DNA of 64,000 bases, from the NCBI RefSeq assembly GCF_009498525.1, contig NZ_QSNT01000003.1, positions 1,238,222-1,302,221 of the forward strand. Direction: 5' to 3'. Both the position numbers and the translations under genes were made by a program. This DNA comes from Rhizobium sp. ICMP 5592. Lineage in GTDB: Bacteria; Pseudomonadota; Alphaproteobacteria; Rhizobiales; Rhizobiaceae. Shown here piece after piece: positions 17,728-26,664 of the stretch (positions within the stretch are counted from its first letter, which is position 1; the number at the start of each line of letters is the position of its first letter). The notes below the pieces were generated by a model. It was not told where the DNA came from. It ran no database searches and saw nothing but the letters and a program-made list of their open reading frames with translations.

Positions 17728-18735
17728 TCAGATCTCGAAATTGACCATGTTGCGCATGATGTAGACGCCGACCGACATCCAGATGCCGGCGGCGCCCATG
17801 ATCAGATGGCCGCGCGGATCGGTGAACAGGATCATCATGTATTGCGGCGAAGTCAGGTAGACGAGCAGCATGACGATGAAGGGCAGTGCGCCGATGATGA
17901 CGGCCGAGGCCTTGGCTTCCATCGACAGCGCCACCACCTTCGCCTTCATTTTTTTGCGCTCGCGCAGCACCTTCGCAAGATTGCCCAGCGCTTCGGAGAG
18001 ATTGCCGCCCGCCTGTGCCTGGATGGCGATAACGATCGAGAAGAAGTTCACCTCCTGCAGCGGCATGTGATTGTTCATGCGCGCACAGGCATCGGTCATG
18101 CTGAGGCCGACCTGCTGCGTTTCGACCACCCTGCGGAACTCGGATTTGACCGGCTCGCGCGCCTCGCTTGCCACAAGGCGCACCGCGTCGTTGAGCGGCA
18201 GACCGGAGCGGATCGAGCGGGTGATGAGATCGAGCGCGTTCGGAAACTCCTCCAGAAATTTGTTCTGCCGGCGCTTGATAAGGAAGCTGACGACCCAGCG
18301 CGGCAAGCCGAAGGCTGCGGCGAAGGGCAAGCCGGCGATGACGGCGAGCGGCGCGCCGAAAAGAAAGGCGACGACCATGACGAAAAGGCCGAACAGGACG
18401 CTGAAGAGATAGAAACGCGCCGGCGTCAGCGACAGGCCGGCCTGTACGAGGCGCGCCTTCAGCGATTGCTTCTTCTTCGTGTTCTCGACCTGGCGCTTCT
18501 CCAGATCCTTGAGCGTGTCCTGCACCGATTTGCGGCGCTTCGACATCTCCTGCACGCGGTCGCGCGCCGCCTTGACCTTGGAACGATCACCCTCGGCCGC
18601 CTTGACCCGGCTAACACGGCTGTCCGTCTTCTTCTGCGCCTCGATCCGCGAATAAAGGACGCCGTAGCAGACCGCCGCCGCCGAAACGGCTGCGAGCACG
18701 ACAATCAAAAGCACGATCGGATCGACACCGAACAT
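17728..18735 (-). CDS. tadB: TadB, pilus inner-membrane platform protein
   Basis: A 335-residue type II secretion F-domain protein. The start at 18735 gives MFGVDPIVLLIVVLAAVSAA, an N-terminal membrane helix; the frame extends upstream into cpaF and is discarded there. A charged linker (about 35-95) precedes the F domain (FPNALDLITRSIRSGLPLNDAVRLVASE). It pairs with TadC. It starts 10 bp after the cpaF stop. Confidence 0.92.
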   Translation of the reverse strand: MFGVDPIVLLIVVLAAVSAAAVCYGVLYSRIEAQKKTDSRVSRVKAAEGDRSKVKAARDRVQEMSKRRKSVQDTLKDLEKRQVENTKKKQSLKARLVQAGLSLTPARFYLFSVLFGLFVMVVAFLFGAPLAVIAGLPFAAAFGLPRWVVSFLIKRRQNKFLEEFPNALDLITRSIRSGLPLNDAVRLVASEAREPVKSEFRRVVETQQVGLSMTDACARMNNHMPLQEVNFFSIVIAIQAQAGGNLSEALGNLAKVLRERKKMKAKVVALSMEAKASAVIIGALPFIVMLLVYLTSPQYMMILFTDPRGHLIMGAAGIWMSVGVYIMRNMVNFEI

Positions 18736-18745
18736 CGGGAAAGTC

Positions 18746-20227
18746 CTATTTCGAGTTGTTTTCCATCTCGTCGAGGGCCGCGGCCAGACGCTTTTCCTCG
18801 TTGTAGTAGCGGGCACGTTCCCAGAAATGCGGCTTGCCGACGCCAGTCGACATGTGCCGGCCGATGATGCGGCCATTGGCATCCTCGCCTTCCATCTCGT
18901 AGCGCATCAGATCCTGGGTGATGATTACGTCGCCTTCCATGCCGACCACCTCTGTGATCTGGGTGATGCGGCGCGAACCGTCACGCAGGCGGGCGGCCTG
19001 GACGATCACGTCGACGGAGGTGGAGATGATCTCGCGCACCGTCTTTGCCGGCAGGCTGTAGCCGCCCATGGCGATCATCGATTCGATACGGCTCAGGCAC
19101 TCACGCGGCGTATTGGCGTGGATCGTGCCCATGGAACCGTCGTGACCGGTGTTCATCGCCTGCAGCAGGTCGAAGACCTCCGGTCCGCGCACTTCGCCGA
19201 CGATGATGCGTTCGGGACGCATGCGCAGGCAGTTCTTGACGAGATCGCGCATGGTGATCTCGCCCTCGCCCTCGATGTTCGGCGGGCGGGTTTCGAGACG
19301 GACGACATGCGGCTGCTGCAGCTGCAGTTCGGCCGTGTCCTCGCAGGTAATGACGCGCTCATGGCGGTCGATGTAGTTGGTGAGGCAATTCAGCAGTGTG
19401 GTCTTGCCCGAGCCGGTACCGCCGGAAATGACGATATTGCAGCGAACGCGGCCGATGATCTGCAGAAGCGTCGCGCCCTCCGGCGTGATGGCGCCGAAGC
19501 GGACGAGCTGGTCGAGCGTCAGCTTGTCCTTCTTGAATTTACGAATGGTGAGCACCGGACCATCGATCGACAGCGGCGGCGCGATGACGTTGACGCGCGA
19601 TCCGTCCGGCAGGCGGGCGTCGCAGATCGGGCTGGATTCATCGACGCGGCGGCCGACCTGGCTGACGATGCGCTGGCAGATGGACAGAAGCTGGGCATTG
19701 TCGCGGAAACGGATTTCCGATTCGATGGTCTTGCCGCCAACTTCGATGAAGGTCTGGCCGGCGCCGTTGACCATGATGTCGGCTATGTCGTCGCGGGCGA
19801 GCAACGGCTCCAGCGGGCCGTAGCCGAGCACGTCGTTGCAGATGTCCTCGAGCAGTTCCTCCTGCTCGGAAATCGACATCGCGAAGTTCTTGATGGTGAT
19901 GATGTCGTTGACGATGTCGCGGATTTCCTCGCGAGCCGCCTCGGCGTCAAGCTTGGAGAGCTGCGAGAGGTCGATCGTATCGATCAGCGCGGCAAAGACC
20001 TGCGACTTGGTGTCGTAATATTCCTCGGTGCGGACGGGCCGGCGGCGTGTCGGTGTCTGCATCGACGGCGGCGGTACCTGCTGGCGCTGCGGCGAGGCCT
20101 CGCGCGCCGGCTCGACCAGTATGGTCGATGTCGCGGGCGGCGCGGCGGATGGAGCGCGCGCGGGCGCTGGCGGAGGAGCTATACCGCCGCTCTTTGCAGG
20201 ACCTTCATTTCCGCGTCTGCCAAACAT
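18746..20227 (-). CDS. cpaF: CpaF/TadA secretion ATPase
   Basis: A 493-residue hexameric ATPase that powers Tad pilus assembly. The first about 65 residues are Pro/Ala-rich and disordered, followed by the N-domain and the GspE-type ATPase with Walker A SGGTGSGKTTLLN, the Asp box region (TCEDTAELQLQQPHVVRLE), Walker B RPERIIVGEVRGPE and the His box GHDGSMGTIHANTPRE. Motor residues are intact. Confidence 0.95.
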   Translation of the reverse strand: MFGRRGNEGPAKSGGIAPPPAPARAPSAAPPATSTILVEPAREASPQRQQVPPPSMQTPTRRRPVRTEEYYDTKSQVFAALIDTIDLSQLSKLDAEAAREEIRDIVNDIITIKNFAMSISEQEELLEDICNDVLGYGPLEPLLARDDIADIMVNGAGQTFIEVGGKTIESEIRFRDNAQLLSICQRIVSQVGRRVDESSPICDARLPDGSRVNVIAPPLSIDGPVLTIRKFKKDKLTLDQLVRFGAITPEGATLLQIIGRVRCNIVISGGTGSGKTTLLNCLTNYIDRHERVITCEDTAELQLQQPHVVRLETRPPNIEGEGEITMRDLVKNCLRMRPERIIVGEVRGPEVFDLLQAMNTGHDGSMGTIHANTPRECLSRIESMIAMGGYSLPAKTVREIISTSVDVIVQAARLRDGSRRITQITEVVGMEGDVIITQDLMRYEMEGEDANGRIIGRHMSTGVGKPHFWERARYYNEEKRLAAALDEMENNSK

Positions 20228-20309
20228 GCCGTCGATCCAATTCTACGCTTGAGCATGACCTCGAAAAATGCGAACCGCCTTTCCAATCCGATCATGCGAA
20301 ATCAAACAG

Positions 20310-21581
20310 TTACTTCCGTTTCAGGAGGCCGAGCAGGCCGCCTTTCTTTGCCTTCTTCAGCGCCACGCGCCCGGTAACGATGTGCGATATCTGCGAAAAG
20401 GTTTCGGCGATCGGCGACTTCGGATCGGTCTCCGAGATCATCCGGCCGCTATTGGCCGCGTTGCCGAACAGGTTGATGTCGAAGGGAATAATGGCGATCG
20501 GGTCGGTTTCCAGCGGCTCGCAGAATTCCGAGGGGCCGATTTCCGGGCGCTTCGGCATGCCGACCTGATTGAGGATCAGATGCGGCGCCTTGTCGTTGGG
20601 ACGCAGCTTGCGCAGCGCGTCCAGCATGTTCTTGGCGTTGCGCAGATTGGCAAGATCAGGCGCCGCGCAGATCACCACCTCGTCGACGGACGAGAGCACG
20701 GAGCGCGTCCATTCGGTCCACAGATGCGGCATGTCGAGGACGGTCACCGGCGCGCTGCGCTGCAGAACGTCGAGCACCGGCTGAAAGGCCTGGCCCTCGA
20801 AGTCATAGGCGCGATCGAGCATGGAGGGCGCCGCGAGCAGCGACAGATGCTGCGAGCACTTGGTCAGCAGGCGATCGAGGAAAACCTCGTCGAGACGCTC
20901 CGGCGCAAAGACGGCCTCGGCGATACCCTGGGCCGGGTCCTGGTCGAAATCGATATTGGCGGTGCCGTAGGGCAGGTCGAGATCGGCGAGAATGGTCTCG
21001 ACCGAGAACAGGTTGGAAATGCCGAAGGCGCAATTATGGGCGATGGTGGACGCCCCTACCCCACCCTTGGCGCCGATGAAAGCGACGCTGCGACCGATCG
21101 GCTCGGCTTCGGGATCGACAAAAATCGCCGCCATCGCCGCCATGATGTCGGTCATGGTCACTGGCTGGACGATATATTCGGAAATGCCGTTGCGGATGAG
21201 CTCGCGATAGAGGCCAATGTCATTGTGATGGCCGACGATCACCACCTTGGTGGTCGGATCGCAGACAGCAGCGAGCGGCGCAAGCTCGGCCAGGAGATTC
21301 TGCGGGTTGGCGCGGGTTTCCAGGATGATCAGATTGGGCGTCGGCGTCGAAGCGAACATGTTTGCTGCCGCCGCCGTGCTGCCGCCAGTGATCCTGAGAT
21401 TGACCTTGGACATGCGCCGGTCGTTGGCGCATCGGTCCATGACCTGGTGCAACTGCTCGCTCTCGCAGAAGGCATGCACGGAAATGCGCGGCAACGGCCG
21501 CATGTTCTCGATATCGCCCGTGCCCGGCGCATCCTCGGCGTCCGCCGTAGTCGGCCTGATATCGTAATCGATGGCGCTCAT
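20310..21581 (-). CDS. cpaE: CpaE/TadZ-like localisation ATPase
   Basis: A 423-residue protein with an N-terminal receiver-like region (about 40-160: ISVHAFCESEQLHQVM onward) and a MinD/ParA-type ATPase domain with deviant Walker A AKGGVGASTIAHN. It places the Tad apparatus in the cell. The start at 21581 (AGGATA upstream) is preferred over an extension to 21677. It ends 82 bp before cpaF. Confidence 0.92.
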   Translation of the reverse strand: MSAIDYDIRPTTADAEDAPGTGDIENMRPLPRISVHAFCESEQLHQVMDRCANDRRMSKVNLRITGGSTAAAANMFASTPTPNLIILETRANPQNLLAELAPLAAVCDPTTKVVIVGHHNDIGLYRELIRNGISEYIVQPVTMTDIMAAMAAIFVDPEAEPIGRSVAFIGAKGGVGASTIAHNCAFGISNLFSVETILADLDLPYGTANIDFDQDPAQGIAEAVFAPERLDEVFLDRLLTKCSQHLSLLAAPSMLDRAYDFEGQAFQPVLDVLQRSAPVTVLDMPHLWTEWTRSVLSSVDEVVICAAPDLANLRNAKNMLDALRKLRPNDKAPHLILNQVGMPKRPEIGPSEFCEPLETDPIAIIPFDINLFGNAANSGRMISETDPKSPIAETFSQISHIVTGRVALKKAKKGGLLGLLKRK

Positions 21582-21618
21582 GACTTTATCCTGTTCCGGC
21601 GACGGCTGGCTCTCATGT

Positions 21619-22371
21619 TCAGAAACTGCTGACTGAAGCGGTGCTGGTTGCGGTCGTGCCACTGCGATAGTTGCCAATCACCTTGCTGCGCTGGTCGGCA
21701 TCGATCGGCGTCATGGCGCGCGGCGCGATGAGATCGGTCGGATTGGCGACCTGTGCGGCGAGGTTGTTCTGGGTGGCACAGCCGAAATTGTAGTAATTCT
21801 GGTTGTCGAAGGCATTGTCGGCGAGATCCGCCGGCCATTGGCCGCAGGCATTGGTAACCGCCGTCGTCGCCATGAAGCGGAGGCGGATCGGGGCGGCGTC
21901 GCCGGGAGCGTCGGCCGGATAATAGTTGTCGACGATACGCGACGAGGGGATGCCGCTCGCCACCAGTTCCTGGCGGACCTGCCGGCGCAAGGCGGAAGCG
22001 GCCGGCGAATTCGCCGATTCCCGCGGGGTCATGATTTCCACCGTGCCGGTGGCATGAGCGCGATAATCTTGAACAAAGCCGCGCACCGTGTCGCGCATGC
22101 CAGAGGTCAAACGGCGATCACTGACGGAGACGGGAAGGTCAACGCGGTGTTCCTTGTCCGTCAGCACGATCGGATGGCGCTGACGATAATCGTCGGTGAT
22201 GGCGCTGGTGGTCATGCCGTCCCTGGAGCCGGCGCAACCGCTGACGGCGGTGGCCATTACAATCATGGCAAGCACTACAAACCGCGGCCCGCCGGTGCGG
22301 GGCGCATTACGATCGAGGCTGGCCATCGTTTGGTCTCTCGTTGATCCGGTTGAAAAGGGGTACGTCACCAT
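21619..22371 (-). CDS. cpaD: CpaD pilus assembly lipoprotein
   Basis: A 250-residue protein with a lipoprotein signal (VVLAMIVMATAVSGCAG) and the CpaD-type periplasmic domain (YRQRHPIVLTDKEHRVDLPV). The ATG at 22371 has GAGGGGA immediately upstream, overlapping the end of cpaC; an internal ATG at 22326 (MASLDRN) would give a more compact signal peptide and cannot be excluded. It likely assists the CpaC secretin. Confidence 0.88.
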   Translation of the reverse strand: MVTYPFSTGSTRDQTMASLDRNAPRTGGPRFVVLAMIVMATAVSGCAGSRDGMTTSAITDDYRQRHPIVLTDKEHRVDLPVSVSDRRLTSGMRDTVRGFVQDYRAHATGTVEIMTPRESANSPAASALRRQVRQELVASGIPSSRIVDNYYPADAPGDAAPIRLRFMATTAVTNACGQWPADLADNAFDNQNYYNFGCATQNNLAAQVANPTDLIAPRAMTPIDADQRSKVIGNYRSGTTATSTASVSSF

Positions 22372-22379
22372 CGTTCCCC

Positions 22380-23879
22380 TCACTTGTAGATAAAGCCGAC
22401 CGTGCCGTGGAAATCGGCATCGGCGACCGGCGGCGCATCCTTGCGGCCGTAGATCTTGTTGACACGGTTCATGAAAAAGACGCCGGCATCGTTGCTCGGC
22501 GAGAAATTGTCGTCCGGACGGGCAATCTGGTTGCGCGCCACCGGCCGCACGAGATAGGGCGTCGCGATGATCACCAGCTCACTCTCATCGCGCTGAAAGG
22601 TCTTCTGGCGAAACAGCGCGCCGAGAATCGGGATCTTCGAAGCGCCGGGCGTTCCGGTGGTGGACTGCTGCACGTTGTCGCTCAGAAGGCCGGCAAGAGC
22701 GATCGAACCGCCCGACGGCAATTCGACCGAGGTATCGGCCGCGCGCCGATTGTAGGTCGCGGCACCCGTGGTGCCGGTCGGTTCGGAGACCTGGGTCTGG
22801 ACATGCAGGCTGATACGGCCGGCGGAGAGAACGACAGGCGTGAAGGCAAGGCTGATGCCATAGGTATACGGCGTGATCGTCACCTTGCCGTCGCTGTCGA
22901 TGACGGAATAGAGCGTCTGGCCGCCGGAATTGAAGGTCGCGGCCTGGCCCGAGATCGCCGTCAGCGTCGGTTCCGCAAGCGTGCGTACCGCACCCGCCTG
23001 TTCCATGGCATTGAGATAGCTGCTGATATTGTATTTGCCGAGCGCCGTCTTGAACAGGGCGCTGAGGCCGCCATTGCCCGTGGCAGAGGTTGAATCGCTG
23101 CTGATATTGCCGAGCTGCGCAACGGTGAGACCGGAGGAATTGCTGACGAGATTGTCGAAGCCGATCTGCTTCAGCACGCTGCGCTTGACCTCGGCGACGG
23201 TGACCTTAAGCGTCACCTGATCCTCGCCCTCGATCTGCAGAAGATTGACGATCTGCGAGGTCTGCCGCCCTTCGGCAAAGAGAGCGACCGAACTGTCGCC
23301 ACCCGTGCCGCTGGCGGTTTCGGTGCGGGTCGTGGCCTCGCCACCCTTCAGGAAAGCGCCGGCCAATTGCTGGGCGCGGGACGAATCCTGTGGCGTGCGT
23401 ACCGAGCCGGTCAGGACGATATTGTCGGAGACGATCTCAACGTTGATGTCGGAGTCCGGGATGAAGCGCTTGAGATTGGCCTGCAGCCCGGAAATATCGC
23501 GCTCGATCTGCAGGTCGAGGCTGACGATCTCCTGGCCGTTGGCGCCGAAAACGAAGATGTTCGTCTGGCCGACCGTCTTGCCGAAGAGATAGATGCGGCG
23601 CGAGGTGCGCGTGACCGCGTCCGCCATCTTCGGATCGGACACGAGGATATCATGGGCATCCGCCGGCAGATCGACCACCAGCGCCTTGTTGAGCCCGAGC
23701 TTCAACGTGCGCTTGGTGTTGAGGCCAGCAATGGTGACGATGCTGTCGGCCCCGTCGGCGTTGGCGACGGCGGTCTGCAGAAAGCGAGGGGCTTCGGCAA
23801 ACGGAAGGCCGGCAAACGCGACCGAGAAGGAGAGCGCCGCCAGGAGGGGAAGGCCGGTTATCTGGCTGATTTTCAACAT
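22380..23879 (-). CDS. cpaC: CpaC/RcpA secretin
   Basis: A 499-residue outer-membrane secretin. It has a signal peptide (LPLLAALSFSVAFAGLPFAEA), a pilus-type N domain (about 55-140: KALVVDLPADAHDILVSDP), a BON-like region and the C-terminal secretin domain (VELPSGGSIALAGLL ... VPILGALFRQ-type segment ... VIIATPYLVRPV). The start at 23879 has AAGGGG upstream. The same reading frame runs on through cpaB without a stop, but codon choice and the ribosome site show that the gene begins here. Confidence 0.95.
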   Translation of the reverse strand: MLKISQITGLPLLAALSFSVAFAGLPFAEAPRFLQTAVANADGADSIVTIAGLNTKRTLKLGLNKALVVDLPADAHDILVSDPKMADAVTRTSRRIYLFGKTVGQTNIFVFGANGQEIVSLDLQIERDISGLQANLKRFIPDSDINVEIVSDNIVLTGSVRTPQDSSRAQQLAGAFLKGGEATTRTETASGTGGDSSVALFAEGRQTSQIVNLLQIEGEDQVTLKVTVAEVKRSVLKQIGFDNLVSNSSGLTVAQLGNISSDSTSATGNGGLSALFKTALGKYNISSYLNAMEQAGAVRTLAEPTLTAISGQAATFNSGGQTLYSVIDSDGKVTITPYTYGISLAFTPVVLSAGRISLHVQTQVSEPTGTTGAATYNRRAADTSVELPSGGSIALAGLLSDNVQQSTTGTPGASKIPILGALFRQKTFQRDESELVIIATPYLVRPVARNQIARPDDNFSPSNDAGVFFMNRVNKIYGRKDAPPVADADFHGTVGFIYK

Positions 23880-23893
23880 GGTTCCACCCCTTC

Positions 23894-24706
23894 TCATTGT
23901 GTCTTGGCCGCAGCTGTGCCGTTGGGGATGATGGCGCCCGACTTGATGACCTGGACGACGGCTCCGCCATTGTCCCCTGCCAGCAGATAGTCGGCGGCCG
24001 TCGTGTCCGGCTGTTGCGCGTCGGCAACCGAGCGCAGCGCCAGCGTCAGCCGGTCGGCCATCTGCTGTGCGACGGCGAGCACCTTCGTCTGGTCCGGCGT
24101 CAGTTCCAGCGTTGCGGTGGTGCCGACCACGGCCTTCGTGCCGTCCTGCTTTTCCTCGATCTGCTGATCGACGGCCAGGATGCGAACGTTGCTGAGCACG
24201 GTCTCTGTCACGAATTTCTGGGTGTCGCCCTTGCGCACCATGATCACGTCGACACGGTCGTTGGGGAGAATGAAACCGCCGGCACCGGTGGCGACCGAAA
24301 TTTCGGTGGCAACGGCGCGCTTGCCGGAGGGCAGCAGTGAGGACAGAATGCGGCTGCTGGCGTCGGCGATCTTTTCCTCGCGGATCGGCTCGCCCTCGAA
24401 GATCGGCAGGCGGACGACCGCGCCGTTCAGATCCTTCAGCGCATCGGGACGAGCGGCCTGGGTGATGAGCCCCTTGACGACGCCGCTCTGCGGCCAGGCC
24501 ATCCAGTGGATCGATTTCTCGTTGAGGCGCGATCCCACAGGAAGATTGGCGTCGGCAACCAGCACATTGACCGTCGCCTCCTTCTCCACCACCGTCTCGA
24601 CCTGCTGCACGATATTGCGCGAGCCGGCCAGATGCATCGCCAGCAGTCCAGCAAGCCCTGCCGCGACGACTGCCACTGCGAGTATCATTATGCGAGCGGG
24701 TTTCAT
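23894..24706 (-). CDS. cpaB: CpaB/RcpC pilus assembly protein
   Basis: A 270-residue periplasmic protein anchored by an N-terminal helix (MILAVAVVAAGLAGLLAMHLAG) and bearing a SAF domain (VNVLVADANLPVGSRLNEKS) followed by the RcpC region (GGFILPNDRVDVIMVRK). It stabilises the secretin in Tad systems. It lies 14 bp upstream of cpaC. An AT-rich gap of about 165 bp, with a CtrA-like box, separates it from cpaA. Confidence 0.92.
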   Translation of the reverse strand: MKPARIMILAVAVVAAGLAGLLAMHLAGSRNIVQQVETVVEKEATVNVLVADANLPVGSRLNEKSIHWMAWPQSGVVKGLITQAARPDALKDLNGAVVRLPIFEGEPIREEKIADASSRILSSLLPSGKRAVATEISVATGAGGFILPNDRVDVIMVRKGDTQKFVTETVLSNVRILAVDQQIEEKQDGTKAVVGTTATLELTPDQTKVLAVAQQMADRLTLALRSVADAQQPDTTAADYLLAGDNGGAVVQVIKSGAIIPNGTAAAKTQ

Positions 24707-24771
24707 TGACCATTCCTTGGGGAATACGATTCTTCGCCCCGCAGAATGCTCAGTAATTGGTGTAATTATGG

Positions 24772-24786
24772 TTAATGGTGTCTTAC
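24772..24786. promoter_or_regulatory. CtrA-like box upstream of cpaB
   Basis: TTAA, TGGTGTC, TTAC: one mismatch from TTAA-N7-TTAA. It lies in the AT-rich 24707-24872 gap between cpaA and cpaB, where a second promoter for cpaB onward could sit. Confidence 0.35.
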
Positions 24787-24872
24787 ATCTACTATTGTTT
24801 CACTATAATTATTTAAGCAATACAATATATACGCGCGCACCGCGCCAATCGAATACTTCAGAATAAGCTAAT

Positions 24873-25385
24873 TTATACAATGCGCGATGTAACCGCGGCG
24901 ACCAACGGCGACGACGGGAAGGCGAGAAAGCCGCCAATGGCGATAGCGATGCCATAGGGGATCTTCTTGGCGATCAGTAGCGAATTCGGCAGCGGCAGGC
25001 CCATGGCCATGATGGCATTCGACTGCGAGCGTATCATCAGGATGACGATCGTCACCGCGCCGCCGAGAAAGGCGACATAGACGAGGAAGGTGAGAAGCGA
25101 CGAATCGAAGCCGAACCAGAGCGCCGATGCCGCCAGGAGCTTGGCATCGCCGCCGCCCATGACATTGAGGGCGAAGAGCGCGAAGCAGGCACAGAAGACG
25201 ACGGTCGCGCCGGCGGCATGCATGCCGATCTCGGGCAGCGTCAAGCCGATGAGCGGCGCAAGCACGATAAAGGCGCCGAGCAGAACGAGCGATACCCGGT
25301 TCGGGATCGTCATGGTCAAAAGGTCGGAGATGGCCGCGACCGATAAGCAAAGCGGAAAAATCAGCAATGTTGCGGCTTCAAGCAT
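24873..25385 (-). CDS. cpaA: CpaA/TadV prepilin peptidase
   Basis: A 170-residue polytopic inner-membrane aspartic peptidase. The two catalytic aspartates are in AISDLLTMTIPN and in the GxGD-type motif GGGDAKLL. It cleaves the leader of the Flp pilin and the TadE-type pseudopilins. It lies just after pilA; the hairpin at 25423-25454 is between the two. Confidence 0.92.
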   Translation of the reverse strand: MLEAATLLIFPLCLSVAAISDLLTMTIPNRVSLVLLGAFIVLAPLIGLTLPEIGMHAAGATVVFCACFALFALNVMGGGDAKLLAASALWFGFDSSLLTFLVYVAFLGGAVTIVILMIRSQSNAIMAMGLPLPNSLLIAKKIPYGIAIAIGGFLAFPSSPLVAAVTSRIV

Positions 25386-25422
25386 TGAAAATGCTCACTC
25401 CCGACGGTGAAAATATAAGTGC

Positions 25423-25454
25423 CGAAAACCGCTCGTTATACAGAGCGGTTTTCG
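25423..25454. terminator. Strong stem-loop after pilA
   Basis: Perfect 12-bp arms CGAAAACCGCTC and GAGCGGTTTTCG with an 8-base loop. It is positioned 30 bp past the pilA stop on the minus strand. There is no clean U-run after it, so it may be a partial terminator or an mRNA 3' stabiliser that raises pilin above the assembly proteins. Confidence 0.65.
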
Positions 25455-25484
25455 CTAGATATTGGAGTAATCCAAAATATCGGA

Positions 25485-25682
25485 TTATTTTCCGGCGTTT
25501 GCGGCTGCGGTATTAGCAGTAGTCATCTGACCCGAAATGCTTACGAATGTACTATTAAGCGCGCCACCCAGCGTCGTTGCGCCGGTGATGATGGCGACGG
25601 AGATCAGGGCAGCGATCAGGCCGTATTCAATGGCGGTCGCGCCGGATTCGTCTTTCAGGAAACGCGAAAAAAGCTTGGTCAT
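25485..25682 (-). CDS. pilA: Flp-family type IVb pilin
   Basis: A 65-residue prepilin. The short leader ends in DESG at residue 14, followed by ATAIEYGLIAALISVAIITG; the mature Glu5-Tyr6 pair is the Flp hallmark. It forms the pilus fibre after CpaA cleavage. A ribosome site GGAG precedes the start. It is the first gene of the minus-strand cpa/tad series. Confidence 0.95.
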   Translation of the reverse strand: MTKLFSRFLKDESGATAIEYGLIAALISVAIITGATTLGGALNSTFVSISGQMTTANTAAANAGK

Positions 25683-26086
25683 AATTTAACTCCACTCGAT
25701 TTGTTGACAGCACGTCCGCCAACTGTGCCGTTGATCGGATGAGTTGCACCGTAGCGACTGGCCGTTTCCATCGCTTTAAGGAAATGGGTTAACAGATCGC
25801 CAATTCCGAAGCAAAAATAGACTAGTTAATATAAATTCAGGTCTTTCCGGGCATTTTTAAAGAAAATCTTCAGACACAACGCAAAGTTTAGAGCTTAATA
25901 TATTAGCATTATATATTTCATGTGCCGAAATATTGCATGCTTGACGCGAGAATCCCGAAATGAGCATCAAAACGGCCATACCTGCCCCGTAATAGCGGCA
26001 ATGACTGCACTCTTAATTGTTCATTCACCCTTCTTTCTCATTCTAATCAGGAATTGTTTCCGCCATCAATTTCATGAGGCCAGACC
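25683..26086. other. AT-rich divergent intergenic region upstream of pilA
   Basis: About 400 bases with a marked drop in GC between pilA and the divergent CpaC-N-like gene. Promoters for both directions must lie here. I could not identify a confident -35/-10 pair or a full CtrA box. No ORF with a credible start is seen. Confidence 0.5.
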
Positions 26087-26506
26087 ATGCCAATCCGCGG
26101 CAGAACCGCATTTCTTGCCGGCGTCGCCGCCATGGCAGGCCTGATGCCGCAGCTTTCGCGCGCCGCCGATGACGGCATGCTGCGTGTCTATATGGATCAC
26201 GCGCGCGTACTGAAGCTCGATCGTCCCGTCAGCAAGGTCATCGTCGGCAATGCGCAGGTCGCCGATGCGACCGTGGCGGATCCGAAGACGATCGTGCTCA
26301 CCGGCCGCAGTTTCGGCACCACGAACATCGTCCTGCTCGATGCCGACGGCAACGCCATCGTCGACGAGCGGATCCTGGTCTCGATCGACGAGGGCAATAC
26401 GGTGCGCGTCTTCCGCCAGACCGACCGCTCGGTGCTATCCTGCACGCCCAATTGCGAGCAGCATGCCCAGCAGAATAACAATGCTGCAGCCGCCACCAGC
26501 CAGTAA
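26087..26506 (+). CDS. Stand-alone CpaC N-domain-like periplasmic protein
   Basis: A 139-residue exported protein (signal AFLAGVAAMAGLMPQLSRAA). Its core (VLKLDRPVSKVIVGNAQVADATVADPKTIVLTGRSFGTTNIVLLD) matches in style the N domain of the CpaC protein in this window (KALVVDLPADAHDILVSDPKMADAV ... GQTNIFVF), without any secretin domain. The C-terminus has CTPNC and a Gln/Asn/Ala-rich tail. Being divergent from pilA and upstream of tadE-type genes, it probably helps the Tad secretin or outer-membrane complex. Confidence 0.82.
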   Translation: MPIRGRTAFLAGVAAMAGLMPQLSRAADDGMLRVYMDHARVLKLDRPVSKVIVGNAQVADATVADPKTIVLTGRSFGTTNIVLLDADGNAIVDERILVSIDEGNTVRVFRQTDRSVLSCTPNCEQHAQQNNNAAAATSQ

Positions 26507-26664
26507 GGCCGGCATCTCGCGTCCATTTCCATTCAATTATACTGTATAAGCCAAGACTTTTCTGGATAATGTGCGCTTCCTCTAAATATGGAGGGAGAAG
26601 AGAAACGGATTGTCAAGGAAGCCGCCCTAGTCTCGCCACGATTCACATCGCCGCGGGTTCCGTT

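Noticed and set aside
18827..20377. Plus-strand ORF of 516 codons opposite cpaF
   Set aside because: Antisense shadow of a conserved ATPase; no ribosome site and no motif.
22380..24713. Apparent 777-codon fusion frame covering cpaC and cpaB
   Set aside because: The part before 23879 is out of frame with the clear CpaB protein; cpaC has its own ribosome site and signal peptide.
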